Shown here in pieces: positions 37,301 through 49,344 of a stretch of 64,000 nt of DNA. Location of the stretch: NCBI RefSeq assembly GCF_010183535.1, contig NC_071332.1:12710001-12774000 (forward strand). The letters are read 5' to 3'. Source of the DNA: Caenorhabditis remanei. Lineage: Eukaryota; Nematoda; Chromadorea; Rhabditida; Rhabditidae. The notes under the pieces were generated by a model. The model saw only the letters and a program-made list of their open reading frames with translations. It made no database searches and was not told the DNA's origin. Position 1 is the first letter of the stretch; every line of letters starts with the position of its first letter. Made by a program: the position numbers and the translations under genes.

Positions 37301-40300
37301 GACTTTTGTCTTCTGTTTATTTTTGAGTTTATGCATTAGAAAAAAGTTTGAAGAGAGAGAGAGAGAAAGAGTTGTTGCAAATGACACCTTCGGAGATGGA
37401 GGAGGAGGATAGACTTACATGACATCAATGTTTCACGATAAAAGTAGATTCTGGAAGGCCATGAAAACACAGTGAAACGAATCAAGTAATCGAAGGGGAC
37501 TAGGGTCATTAGTTTACAAAATTTCTGGTGGAGGTGGTATTAATTTTTGATTTTGACAAATGAAAACACAATCAAGATAAAACAAAATAGTTGGAGGTAA
37601 ATTTGCTTCTAATCTTGAGCATGGTGGAATTTTTATAAATGTTACTACTTGTTTCAAATTCTCAAACGTGTGAATTTAAATCAAATAATATCGTTTGCTT
37701 ATGAACGAGTCGGATCTTTGGTACCGGGACGTACGGCCTAAAAATATACGTCGCCCTATTCAGACTATTCACTAGCCCGTCCAGAGCCCCCCCCCCCCCC
37801 CCCAACGACATACGACACTAACCTATTTTAGTCGCTCCCACACAAGAAAAAACAACATTGAAATCAGAATCTTTCTCAGTCGTCCGTTCATCTGCTTCCT
37901 TATATTTGTCTCACGGACACATATTCAATTCTCGTTTCCTTTCTAATAGATAATCCATTAGATGCTCAGTGAACTCTCCGGAAATTACGGACGAAATTTC
38001 AATTTATTCGACTACTGACAGAGAATTATTCAGTAAGGAATCTAAAGGATCACATGTTCTCAACTGATGTTTAGTATGCTAAATAATCAGGACAGAACTC
38101 ATCTATTTAAGAGGTCAACACCAAAATACCAATATCTGAAACGGGATGTGGGCAGAACACAGTTCATATTCAAAGTGACTATGATGAAGAGAGTTGGCAA
38201 TTTGTGAATGACAAAGACCAGCTAATAGAGGGTGTCCTCGAGGAGAAAAAGTGAAGACAAGGAGCAATTAAACACGACAAGAAATGAAAGAGAGAAAGGG
38301 TTCGATGAACTTTTCATTTTTATTGGGATCATTGAGCATAGCACAGAAATGGAGATGAGGTCATGTCGTCTGGAGGAAGGGACTTCTCAGGAATCTAGAT
38401 AAATTGAAGCACGAGGGATGGATCGAGAATAGAAAACCCGGAGATATCGTGCTGAAGATGAGAAGCATTTTTTGAAAAGTACAGATTTACACGGTGTGAC
38501 CTCAAGTATATTAATTCAATTCTGAACCCGGTCCTCTTATAACTGTAAGATTTTTCAGTAGAGAGTTCTAGTACAACGACATTATATCAGTTCTCAAGAC
38601 GAGAGACATTCTTTCCGGCTGAATGGAATCTCAATAAAAGAATGCGACCTTTTCCAAAAAAGTCCAATATTCGAAATGGACTTTTTTTCAATCTTTAGAC
38701 ATAATTCTCCCCAAAAAAGTCATTGAAACTTTCTTCCGCTCCAATTATTTTTTCTCAAAATAGGAAACTAGAATATGTTTTTTATTGAGACTGATCAATG
38801 TTCAAGTGAAACATATTATTATCTACCTACGAGACACCCACATTTGTACTTTGAAGTTTCGAAAAAAGTGTGAAAAAACCTGAGAAAACATAAAAAGAAG
38901 GAAGATGCGATTGGTAAACATATTTGGGCGGAAAACGAATAAAAAATACAAATCTAATTCTCATGTGAAGGACATCGGGTGAGTTGGCTTCTGGAGGAGA
39001 ACTTATGGAAAAGTTCAAAAAATATTTTCTGCAAAATGAAAAAGTGCTTTTTGAGTGGGGGACTGCCAAATAAATAAGTATTTTCTGGATGACTCCTCGT
39101 AGTGTATTGAAAAGAAAGTGTCTGAAAATACAATTAAATGTGGGGATGTACATAGAAAAGATGCACAATCTTCAGTCAATCTAGCTCATTGAAAAATGGG
39201 AAAATGGATGAAAAAATGTAGAGTAAATAGAAAAAGACTTGAATCTATTTTATGTTCCATTTGAAACAAAATGACTTTTGACTCTTTTTTCTCTTTGAGA
39301 CGGATGGATGAGCATAAGGTTGTAGGTCATGAGAATTGCCTCAAGGGGACTTTCGAAGGTTTAGGTATGATGAATTATGAATGGAGTGCAGAACGTGATG
39401 AGTAGTTCCAGAAGTTGCCTTTTGTTTATCCAGACATGCTTCCGGTTGTTCGGATATCATCATGTTTCAAAAAGTAAGTTGTCAGGTATTCTGACTCTGA
39501 TTCATCCGGTTCCGGTTCATCATTTCTCTATTCATAAAATGAGTAAGCAGAACATCTACCGACTGAATCTAAACAGATCTCAAAAATCAAGTGAACACAT
39601 ATTCGCTTCGCATTTGAAAAATATGATTTGATTTGGATGAGCATAAGAAGGGACTAAAAATAGAGATTTCTTTCTTGCTGACTGAGAAAAAATGTTTTTA
39701 TATATTTTGGGGTTTTTTCGCAGAAAAGCTCATTATTTATCCCAAAAACAAATTTTTTGAAACCATGTGGTGTTTTGAAACAGGTTCTGAGAATTTTACG
39801 AGCAAAATACAAAATTGGAGTGTTCAAAATTACAAATTTCAAAAAAAAAATTCACAAAAAGGAGTTTTCCGGAATCTTCTGAAAATCTGAAAATTTTCTT
39901 TTCTTTCTTGCTTATTATTATTTCTTCTTATTTCAAAATTTCCCATACAGAATACCGAATCTTCGCTCTATCCCACCATCACACCACTTTCTCGGAATAG
40001 TTTCCCAACAATCTGCTCTCGGAACACAACAATTTGAATGCCACCGGAACAACGATACTCTACATGAGCTTTCTGAGAGCAAGATGCTCACAAGATTAAT
40101 AGAAAAAAGAAGAAGTCAGGAAAGGGAAGAAAGAACAAATTGCACGGAGCACCGATTTTCTAAGAAGAAGATGTTGGGGGAGTAGGAAAAGGAAGAGGGA
40201 TTGATGTGATGAAGGACAAAGGAAAAAGTATATAAAAAGGGATGCTGGAGGAGGGGGAACAGTTGGACGGACAGGAACGGATGAGTGAGATGAGAGAAAA

Positions 40301-42917
40301 TTGAAATTCGGGAGCATTGAATTTGAAAATGTTTCATAGAAATAATATCGGAGAGCTTTTTTCCAGTAGAAAATGTTTGAAAACTTGTTTACACCTCATG
40401 GTTTTTAGAGCATGAAACATTTTTTGAGCTTCTCACTTGTGAAATGTTGTCATCACCATGTCGCAACTTTCTCGAAACAAACACACACTGTAATTTTTGG
40501 TCTAGACATTCTGATTCTTTTCGAAATTGTTGTTTTTTCAGACTTCACGGAGCTAAAAAGAATCTCAGATTCAAATACTATACTTTCGTCTTGATTGAAG
40601 ACATTCTCCATATCTAGACCTCCATTTTTCTCTATCCCCAACCTACAATTAGATATAAAAAAAACTTCCCTGTGTGACTCAAAAAATGAATAATGGAACG
40701 TTTTGTGACTCAACATTTCACCGAGAGAGAAGATAGAAGAAGCGAACAAGTTTTAATTCTTTCATTTAATTTTTTTTTCTTTTTCACACCTATTACACAA
40801 AAACAAAACCTTCGTTTCTTCTCTTGAATGTATTTCTTTTTTAATCCCGAAAAGGAGCGTTGATGTGGAAGAAACAGACAATTTACGTAATAAGAAAGAG
40901 AATAAGAAGAATCGAATGAAACGGAAATAAAGGGGAGAAAGAAAGATTGTTTTCATGTCATCTTTGAAATTAAAAAAAGAGAAAAAATAAATCAAGTGGA
41001 GGCTTTGAAAAGGGAACAGAGTGTACTTTTTACTTGATTGGGAAGCCAGATTACAGGGATTGCACGATGGAAGTGAGATGAGGTGTAAGAGAGGCTATCT
41101 TAAAATACTGGGGAGCTGTTGCATGAAAAATCTTATCGGTAGAAGAACAATTTGAGATAGATTTTCTAGTAATCTTTCAACAAAGAAAAATTATCAATAA
41201 ATTCGAATTAGTCCGGTTCGGACATGAAATGTTTCGTAAGTTTACTCGAGTCTTACAAAATATTTTTTTTTAAAATCTACATACCTTCACAGTTAAAAAA
41301 CTACCTCAGAACAAACCTAGCTACAGCAACTGGTGTTCTTTTGCTCGACTTCGGTAAATCAGTCATACAGATCACCAATAATTTGAAAACATCAGAATTG
41401 AAATTCTAACCATTCGGTTGATGTAAAGGAAAGGGAAGCAAGATACGCATTCTGAAATATCGCTACACATATTTCTTCTATTTTGAAAAAAAATTTCAGA
41501 ATTTTTGGAAGCTTCGATTGTTACTTTAGTTCATTTTGGCCACCCTCAACTCCAAACTCTTTAAAGTCTGCTTTTTTTCTTACTCAGAAAAATGACTGTA
41601 TTTTGCAAGACACTTTTCAAAAAAAACTTGTTCAGTGGAATAACAAAAATGACATAACACAAAAAAAAACGACTTTTTGCTCTTTTTTCCTTCCCAAAAC
41701 TTAATCAGGTGTGCCCATATGTGCGTATCTTAAGTGAATAGCAAGAGTGTCCCGTGTCCCGTTGAATATTCAATTAGAATTCTCATGTCTAGTGAGTAGT
41801 GTTCCACAAAAGGAGGGAATACACGCTTGAGAAGAAAAAAGTTGAATGACAAAAGAAAAAGTGAAGAAGAAGAATAACGAGAAGAAGGTTATTGCAGTTG
41901 TGAAGGGTCAAAAGTTTATGAGCTCTCCCATATCCATCTTCAAGTTATTTAATTCTAAAAGTAGGTCGAACTGGGGAAAAGAAGGAAGAGGAAGAAGAAA
42001 TGGAAGAGTTCGAGTCTCGGAGAGCCAATTGGATTTGTGTCATTCATTGTGAGAGTTGGTAGAAAGACGAAAAAATAGAGAACGATGTTTGGAAAAAAGT
42101 CTTGGAAAATATAAACAAACTCATCCTAATTCATCTTCTTCATCCACTACGTACGTCTTATTGCGTGTTTGGGATTTCCAAATGACTTCCAGTCTTGGTT
42201 GGAAGAAAAAACATGGCTGATATCTCAATCATGTTGATCTGAAAAAATGGTAATCCGGAGATATTGATCAGAAATGCAGGATCCCTAAACAAAAAACGAG
42301 AAAAGAGCTATTTTGCAGGTGGATTGATGGATTCGAGGATGGAATGTTCAATCAGTCGGATATTCTTCAGGCTAATCAGAATGATCTGTCACATCAATAT
42401 TTTTGTGGAACCTGAACAAAAATATATCCGTGAAAAGATGTTCGATACGTAAACCTCGAAATAACTTTTTCAAAAAAGAGAGACCTCAAAAAAAGTTCGA
42501 TACGATTCCCTGCGAATCGGCACACATTCCGATCAGAATTTTTGTGTGAAATCCCGCAAAAACATACCCGGAACCGTCTCTGAAAATTCAACGTAATCCG
42601 GACCAATCAATATCAAAACTAAATTTTAAACGGTTCTGTACTTCTAATCACCATATACATATTAAACCTTGTCAGAAGAGAACGTTATCGTAAACCTGTA
42701 AGAACATCATAGAACAGTTTTCCGAGTCTTCCTGATGTACTGCCCTTTTGGTTTTTTGATCGGTCTAGACTGTTTATCGTATGTTTCTGATTCTGAAAAC
42801 TAAAAAGACAGAAGTTTTCATCACTTTCATCAATTCTAATTTCCGGTGCACATAGATAGAGGGCTAGAAAACAATAAGATATTCATTTGTCACATATTCA
42901 ACTCTCGTGTGGTCTCC
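31398..42917. other. 11.5-kb region with no supported gene
   Basis: This lies between the leftward GPCR and the rightward Str-type receptor. I read both strands and found only short, AT-rich, low-complexity frames without consistent splice partners. Noted contents are two GGGCGG(G/A)GTCT boxes near 31838 and 31862, a 17-base C run at 37787-37803, and a short coding-like frame at 42319-42414 (DGFEDGMFNQSDILQANQND) after a TTTTGCAG acceptor, too isolated to call. Regulatory DNA for the flanking receptors or undetected non-coding RNAs remain possible. Confidence 0.5.
37787..37803 (+). repeat. 17-base poly-C (poly-G on minus strand) tract
   Basis: An uninterrupted run of 17 C. On the other strand it is a G-tract able to form a quadruplex. 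In C. elegans such G-tracts are unstable without the DOG-1/FANCJ helicase. Confidence 0.95.
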
Positions 42918-44181
42918 ATGCCGTATATTCAAGACTTCTCTCGAAACATTGCAGAATTCGGATTTCTCACGACAATGTGTGGAAATTCGGTTTTGATATA
43001 CTTGACTGGCTGGATGACGAAACAGATTCAAGGACCTTATAAACGAATGATTATCATTTTCGCATGTCTCGGATTATCATTTTCAGTTGTTGAGATGCTA
43101 GCGAGACCGTTTGTGCACAGTTACAATGGAGCATTCGTTTATTTTAGTCTGGCAAAAGAAATATCTGGAATGCAGGGTATTGTTACTTTCCTATTGGCTT
43201 TATATGCTGGATTGTACGCTGCATTAATTTCATTTGTGGCTGTTCAGTTTATCTTTCGGTATTGCATTCTCAACAAGTAAGTTCCCTGAAAGTTCAGTTT
43301 GTATGAAATCTGAAACTTTCAGCCAAGACATGGCTACAATGTTATTCAAGGGATGGAAGATGGCATTATGGGTGAGCTACGCATTGTTCTTTGGAGCGCT
43401 TTGGATATTTTTATGCTTTTTTTGTGGAAAGTTTGATGAATATTCGATGGATTATACTAGGTGAGTGAGAAAAGAAAAGAAGATAAATGATTTTCTAATA
43501 CATTAAATTTCAGAGAAGAAATGTTGAACGTCTATAACATGAATATCACGGAAACTGCTGGAATGATTATTGTGGCTTATGTGAATTGAAGTTCTCAGAA
43601 AGAAGACTTAATACAGTTGAATTTCAGGAACCAAGTGAGCTGGACCCCAGTCAGATTCAATTGAGAAAAAGCAGTGCGATATTCTGGTGTGGCACTGTTT
43701 CAATTCTGGTAAGTATCACTATGAGCTCTCGATGCAATTTTTGATTTCAGCTCGCACAATACATCGTCATGGTGTTTTGTGGAACATCAATGCATTTCCA
43801 GATGGTTGAGAAGTTGAAACACTTCTCATTGACTCATCAACGACTTCAAAAGCAATTTTTCAAAACTCTTGTCTGTCAGATTACAGTACCAACTGTCTTG
43901 TTCCATATGCCAATTGTCCCAGTGTTATCTGCCCCATTTTTCAATTTGAAGATAAGTATTCAGTCTGGAATTATCTATAGTTTCTTCAGTCTATATCCCC
44001 CAATCGACAGTTTTCTGTTGATGTACATTGTATCGGACTATCGGAATGCATTGAGCAGTAAGTTAAGAAGTAAACTCAAGAGATAGATAAACTATTTTTT
44101 CTAGAATTGGTGAGCAGAAACAAACAAGTTTACACTGGAAGCAATGCATTTTCCACTCACGTCAGTGTCAGGATGACTTGA
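42918..44181 (+). CDS. Str-superfamily 7TM chemoreceptor
   Basis: Six exons: 42918-43276, 43323-43460, 43514-43580, 43628-43708, 43751-44057 and 44105-44181; 342 aa, the usual size for Str/Srd/Srj receptors. The N-terminus reads MPYIQDFSRNIAEFGFL, followed by TM1 with GNSVLIYL, IQGPYKRMIIIFACLG entering TM2, RPFVHSYNGAFVYFS (the Str-type 'VHSH' region), and TM7 with YPPIDSFLLMYIVSDYRNAL, the typical PxxxDP-like end of the family. The third exon must use the GTGAAT donor at 43581, because reading on meets TGA. The start ATG is chosen by family alignment; an in-frame upstream start at 42846 would add 24 residues. These receptors act in chemosensory neuron cilia; the ligand is unknown. Sub-family (str, srd, srj) is not certain. 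Confidence 0.85.
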
Positions 44182-45423
44182 AGAATTATTTGGAATGTTC
44201 CTTCTCGTCTACCAGTGTTCTAATCTGGAAAATACAAAAATTATTCTATTTTTCATGATAAAAAAATGTTGAAGAAGCTCTCAGAATAATAAATTCATAA
44301 AATATAAGTTCTACAAGGACATGTTTTCTTCCTCTGTCAGTATCTATGTCTTGTTCTTGACCATCGAAAGAACCTACTCCCCCTTTTCATTTCTTCCGCA
44401 AAACTTTCACTTGATTGGCTTCCGAATATCATGTAAGCATTGCGTAATAGCGGTCAGTTTTTGTTTTGAAGATGGATGATCACTGGGAAAAAAAAAGAAA
44501 AGGAAACAAAATAATGGTTAATTAGCTTCCGCATTCTGGGAAATTGAGAAGAATATATCAGGAAGGAAGGGTTAATAGTAGGAATAATTTTGCCGTCTGT
44601 GATATATAGAGATTCACTTTATAATCTTCAAATCTTCGATACTATTTGAAACTAAAGCTAAATATATAGTGTAGAAACCGTGAAAAATTGAGGAGATTAA
44701 TATAAATTAGTTGGCTTTTCTTCTCACCTACTTCTCCTACACAAAATTGTCCTTTTGCACCTGCAAATGTCACTTTATAAAGTTGATTCGAAGGTCGAAT
44801 ATTCTTTGAAAACCAATCGTTTTGCTTCTTATCATCTTTTCTTTCATCAACCATTTTTCTGTTACATTTTTTCTTTTTTCCAGGTTTACACACCTCCTTT
44901 CTATGCATTCATGTACAATAAACAGTCGATAAAACATGTTACGTTGAACGATTTTTGCAGTGAGGGCAACAAGGCAGAAGGCACCTGGTAACAGAAAAAG
45001 AGAGAATATTTCTTTCGGGTTGATCTGTTGATGTAATCCTGTTCTTTTTCTCTATTCACATTATTCAATACGCAACAACGCTTAGGTTAATGATCATTAT
45101 GAAGAAGCAGAAGGAAGAAGACTTATCATGTCCACAAATCGGAGTGGATACGGAATGAAGGCCGCAGCAGACGGGGAGGAAAAAAACGAAGAAGACGATG
45201 TCAGTTTTACACAAATCATCTGAAAGGTGGGTTCAAAAAAAGTAGAGTGTATATAAGGAATGGATATGTTGAGAGGGAAGGCATCAGTTTCAGCTTCTCA
45301 AGTTTAAATTTCTCTCTTTTACAGAGACATCTCATAGCTAATTAGTGTTGATTTTGTATTGCAATATCTCTTTTTCATTCGCCATGATTAGTATGATTGA
45401 TTTCAGTAATTCCCTCCATCACA
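44182..45423. other. Intergenic region upstream of Gly-rich gene copy 2
   Basis: No exon is seen. A TATATAA box at 45250-45256 lies 168 bp upstream of the next gene's ATG, and a TTTCAG acceptor lies about 15 bp before that ATG, indicating a 5' non-coding exon or trans-splicing. Confidence 0.5.
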
Positions 45424-46685
45424 ATGATGAAGACCGTAGTCCTTCTTGCTCTTTTCGGATGCTCTAACGCTTTCCTCTTCTCCCTTCTCGGTCTCGGAGG
45501 AGGTGGCGGTGGCGGCGGATGTGGAGGTGGATGTGCTCCACCACCACCAGCATGTGGAGGAGGATGCGGTGGAGGTGGCGGTGGCGGAGGTTACGCTGTT
45601 GCTCCAGCTGCTCCAGCTGCTTATGCTCCACCACCCCCACCACCACCACCAGCTCCAATCGGCGGAGGATACGCTTCGTCTGGAGGATACGGAGGTGGTG
45701 TCGGAGGCTACGGAGGAGCCGGTGGAGCCGGAGGAGGCTACCAAGCCGCACCAGCTATCGGAGGTGGTGGCTTCGGAGGACAAGGAGGATATGCTGGAGC
45801 TGGACAAGGAGGAGCTGGAGGATTCGGAGGATACGCCGGAGCCGGACAGGGAGGATTCGGAGGAGCTCAAGGAGGATCCGGAGGATACGCTGGAGCTGGA
45901 CAAGGAGGATTCGGAGGATCTCAAGGAGGATCCGGAGGATACGCCGGAGCCGGTCAAGGAGGTGCTGGAGGATTCGGAGGAGCTCAAGGAGGACAAGGAG
46001 GATACGCTGGAGCTGGACAAGGAGGATTCGGAGGAGCTTCCCAGGGAGGATATGCAGGAGCTGGACAAGGAGGAGCCGGAGGGTTCGGAGGATCCCAAGG
46101 AGGACAAGGAGGATATGCCGGAGCTGGACAAGGAGGACAAGGAGGATTCGGAGGTGCTTCCCAAGGAGGATACGCTGGAGCTGGACAAGGAGGATTCGGA
46201 GGAGCTCAAGGAGGATCCGGAGGATACGCCGGAGCAGGACAAGGAGGAGCTGGAGGATTTGGAGGAGCTCAAGGAGGACAAGGAGGATACGCTGGAGCTT
46301 CCCAAGGAGGATCCGTCGGATACGGAGGCGCAGTCGCACAATCTATTGGAGGAGGACAAGGAGGATCAGGAGGATACAACCAGGGACCATCTGCTGTTAT
46401 CTCCGGAGGACAACAACAATACCAACAACAACAAACCTCTGTTATCTCTGCTCCAGTTGCCGTGGCTGCTCCAGCTCAATACCAAGAGCAAGCTCCAGTC
46501 CAACAAGAGACTGTCCAACAACAAACTTTTGAGTCAGCACCAGCTCAAACTCAGGTAAGAATAAATAGTAGTTTGAATTTTAAACAAAATAATTTCAGGA
46601 GTACGGATCCCAAGCCACTGAACAAGTCGTTGAGACCTCAGCATCTTCTTCAAGCGGATACCGCAAGCACCTTTCCAAGGCTTAA
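45424..46685 (+). CDS. Secreted Gly/Gln/Ala-rich repeat protein (copy 2)
   Basis: Two exons, 45424-46554 and 46599-46685; 404-405 aa depending on which of two adjacent ATGs is used. The signal peptide (MMKTVVLLALFGCSNAF) and following LFSLLG plus Gly run closely match copy 1 at 16871-17869. Then come Cys/Pro clusters (CGGGCAPPPPACGGGCGGG), a body of YAGAGQGGFGG(A/S)QGG(S/Q)GG repeats, Gln-rich and PAQ-rich segments, and the conserved end TEQVVETSAS with a short basic tail (YRKHLSKA). The GTAAGA donor at 46555 is required; reading through adds unrelated residues. Repeats have a GGA-rich period that keeps several other frames open, which are shadows. The role is probably structural and extracellular (cuticle, pharynx or gut lining); no partner can be inferred. 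Confidence 0.9.
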
Positions 46686-48119
46686 ATTACGCATTTAAGT
46701 CCCAGTCAGCCATCATTCTGTCTGTACAATGTCTTTCTTCTTTTCTCATCTCGACAGCTCTCTCTACTTTTTCTCTCATTCTCATTCTTGATTTGACCCA
46801 CTCAATTCATAGTCTTTCTATTAGTTTTTTTTGAAAAATGAAATATTTCAAGGTCCTTTTGAAATGTTCACAAGTATACAAACAACTCAAAATACAAACG
46901 ACAAGTGGGGAAAAAGGTTAGGGGACACGTGGAGGGAATGGTTTAAGGTCATTTCGTTTAGAAACCGATGATCAACCTCCGGAAGTCTCCGATAAGTGGA
47001 CAGAGAGTTATTCAAGTGGAGGACACGTGAAGGAATGTGAATGGCATTTCAAAAATCAGATTTATCTCGGAAAATTTGCAGAAGAAGTGATCGAAAGGTT
47101 CTACTGATCGAACCAGAGATCAATATTCATCGGAACTTGGAAACGTGGACCATATGTGAAAGATAGAGAAATGGTATAAAATGTACAATTTTTATCTTTA
47201 AGACTTCAAATTACCACTATTTTCTAAAGGGAACGTTAGTTTTTATTGTGTTTTCACACACGATTTCTTACTGTTCCTTTTAAAAGATAGGAAAATAATC
47301 AAAGAAGAACTGGAATGTATGCTCCGAACGTCGCAAAAGTTAAGGTTATCTTGGCTTGATATTTAATAACTGTAAAATGAAAACGAATTCTTTCCAGTTC
47401 AGACTATACACATCGACATCAAGAAATTCTACTACATGGTGTGTTCTGTTTGTTGCGTTCTTGAGAAAAACTGAAAAAAAGTTCTTGCAATCGGTTTTTT
47501 TTTTCTCAAGTGCACTCTTTTCAATTTCGAGAACTTTCAACTTTTTTCGTTGAATGACTAATCGGTTCGAAATAATAAGTTCCTTGTGATGGATAATATG
47601 GCTAATAAACAAATTTGATCCGACGTCGACTAGTTTTTTGAATGTTTTTAACTGAATCTGAGCAAAAAAAACTGTGGAGGGATGTCTAATAATTTCGGAA
47701 TCTTCATCGATTCACAATACGAAATTTTACACCGAAACAAGAAAAAAATTGTCTAGTTTCACTCAATTTTGCCTAAGAATGACCTTTGTTAGGTCAGAGC
47801 AAAAATTAATAGGAAATCTGGAGTCACATTATGAAGAACAATCCATAAGTTAAATTTCACTTTCGATGGTTCAATCTTTGATGCTCTAATACAACTGTTT
47901 CCTGAAAATTTCAAACATTCTGCAACCAATAACTTTTTGAACTGTACCCCCTCCTCTATAATTTTTGTTTCATTCATCTTCAATTGCCAATTTCAAATTG
48001 CATGCTTTGACAACTGGAGGTCGTTTCAAGGCGGTACCTTCATAGAAAACGAGGTGTGAAAAGAGTAATTGTTGAATAGTACCCTCCCCCTTTTCCAATG
48101 TCTTCCGGTTTTTTCCAAG
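46686..48119. other. Intergenic region, no gene supported
   Basis: The 3' flank of the Gly-rich gene and the upstream DNA of the first Pro/Tyr-rich gene. Frames near 47350-47600 are AT-rich and lack splice context. Confidence 0.5.
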
Positions 48120-48149
48120 TGGTCAGAGGTGACAGGAACGGGTATAAAA
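48120..48149 (+). promoter_or_regulatory. DR1 nuclear-receptor-like site plus TATA box (family gene 1)
   Basis: TGGTCA-G-AGGTGA at 48120-48132, two half-sites spaced by one base, followed after 10 bp by TATAAAA at 48143-48149. The ATG is 38 bp beyond the TATA box. The same arrangement precedes the other four family members. Confidence 0.65.
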
Positions 48150-48187
48150 GTGCATGAGTTCTGTCATCTCATCAATCATTTCCCACC

Positions 48188-48845
48188 ATGAAATTCTTCA
48201 TTCTTCCCACTGCCCTTTTGATCATTGGAATTCAATGTGGATATCCAGTTGCTCCGAATAGTTATCCAACTCCTCCGGATTCGTATGTAGTCCCTAAACA
48301 ATCCTATCCAACTGCTCCAGGATCTTATGCCACGAAACACTCTTATGGACACCGATCGCCAGTTGCTCCACCTCCACCACCTCCACCAGTAGGTGGTGGA
48401 GGTCAAGTATCCAGTGGATACACTTCTGATGATGAGTCAATAACTGTCAATTCGGCCCCTGCTCCACCTGCTCCACCGACTGATGCTCAAGTTGTTGGCT
48501 CTTCTTCCTCCAGTTCCAATTATGGAGGCTCCTCCCCAACATACGGAGGAACCATGTCTTCTGGAGGAATCGTTGGGGGAAACTCTCTTAATTATGGAAC
48601 CTACAACTCTGCTGTCTCCTCGCCATCTGCATCTGAATCTGTCACTGGAGGAGGAGCTTCGTCTGGATGTGAGTTTTCATTTCACAATCAAATATGAGTC
48701 ATCAACTTCAATCATTTCAGACCGTCGCCGTGCCAAGGCCAAGGCTCGTGCTCGTGCTCGTGCCCGTACCGTCGTTAACCGTCGTTTCAAACAACGTCGT
48801 CATTTGACTCCAATTAGACGATTCCACAAGAAAGCCAAACACTAA
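48188..48845 (+). CDS. Small secreted Pro/Tyr/Ser-rich protein with basic tail (family gene 1, divergent)
   Basis: Two exons, 48188-48668 and 48721-48845; 201 aa. The signal peptide is MKFFILPTALLIIGIQC, then GYPVAPNSYPTPPDSY-type repeats, a Pro run, a Ser/Gly-rich middle (SSSSSSNYGGSSPTYGG), and a tail from the second exon that is strongly basic (RRRAKAKARARARARTVV, then PIRRFHKKAKH). The intron is phase 1 and splits a Tyr codon, exactly as in the four relatives downstream, and the tail shares RAKA.AR and PIRRF with them. Length and the Ser/Gly middle differ. I know no function. Extracellular export is clear; the basic tail might bind acidic glycans, nucleic acid or membranes (inference). 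Confidence 0.85.
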
Positions 48846-49271
48846 ACTGCCAACTTTTGATGTTTTTTCTTTGCTCTGAATGAATTTTTGCCTTTTGTTG
48901 GTTTGTACATAGCACGCGATAACTGTCGTTGTCCATTTTGTATCATTCTCAGAAGCCATAAGACCAGATATTAAAGATCAACAAGGTATGGTTTGAAAAA
49001 TTAAATGTTTCCCATGCATCACTCAGTTAAGAATACATTTCTGGAAAAACTTTGTAATATTTAGTTTCTTTCTGTTTCGTGTTTCCCAACTGTGATCACA
49101 TGTAATTTTAGTAGAACATAATTTTTCTATTTTTCTCAGAAACCAAGAAGTCAATGTACATTTTCTACTAGCATAGTCATTACTATTTCCTAGCAGAAAC
49201 CCATCAAACTGTTCTTAACTATGTCAAACTAATGACCAAATAGTAGTACCCAACCCAGTTCCAGTTTTCAC
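48846..49271. other. Spacer between family genes 1 and 2
   Basis: No exon is seen. It holds the 3' end of gene 1 and upstream DNA of gene 2. Confidence 0.5.
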
Positions 49272-49304
49272 TGGTCAGAAGTCATTCTCAAAAATAGTAT
49301 AAAA
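49272..49304 (+). promoter_or_regulatory. DR1-like site plus TATA box (family gene 2)
   Basis: TGGTCA-G-AAGTCA at 49272-49284, then 13 bp, then TATAAAA at 49298-49304. The ATG follows 40 bp later. The stretch between TATA and ATG (GACTCGGTAG and TCACTCATTTCTCA) is shared with family gene 3. Confidence 0.65.
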
Positions 49305-49344
49305 GAAATGCCCTGACTCGGTAGAAATCACTCATTTCTCAACA

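Noticed and set aside
42264..42452. Coding-like segment DGFEDGMFNQSDILQANQND upstream of the Str-type receptor
   Set aside because: It is short, isolated, closed by a stop within about 30 residues, and has no compatible partner exon.
45403..46559. Long open frames in other frames of the Gly-rich gene, including a 318-codon Ser-rich minus-strand frame and a 370-codon acidic plus-strand frame
   Set aside because: They exist only because GGA-biased repeats avoid stops in every frame. They lack signal peptides, splice logic and relatives.
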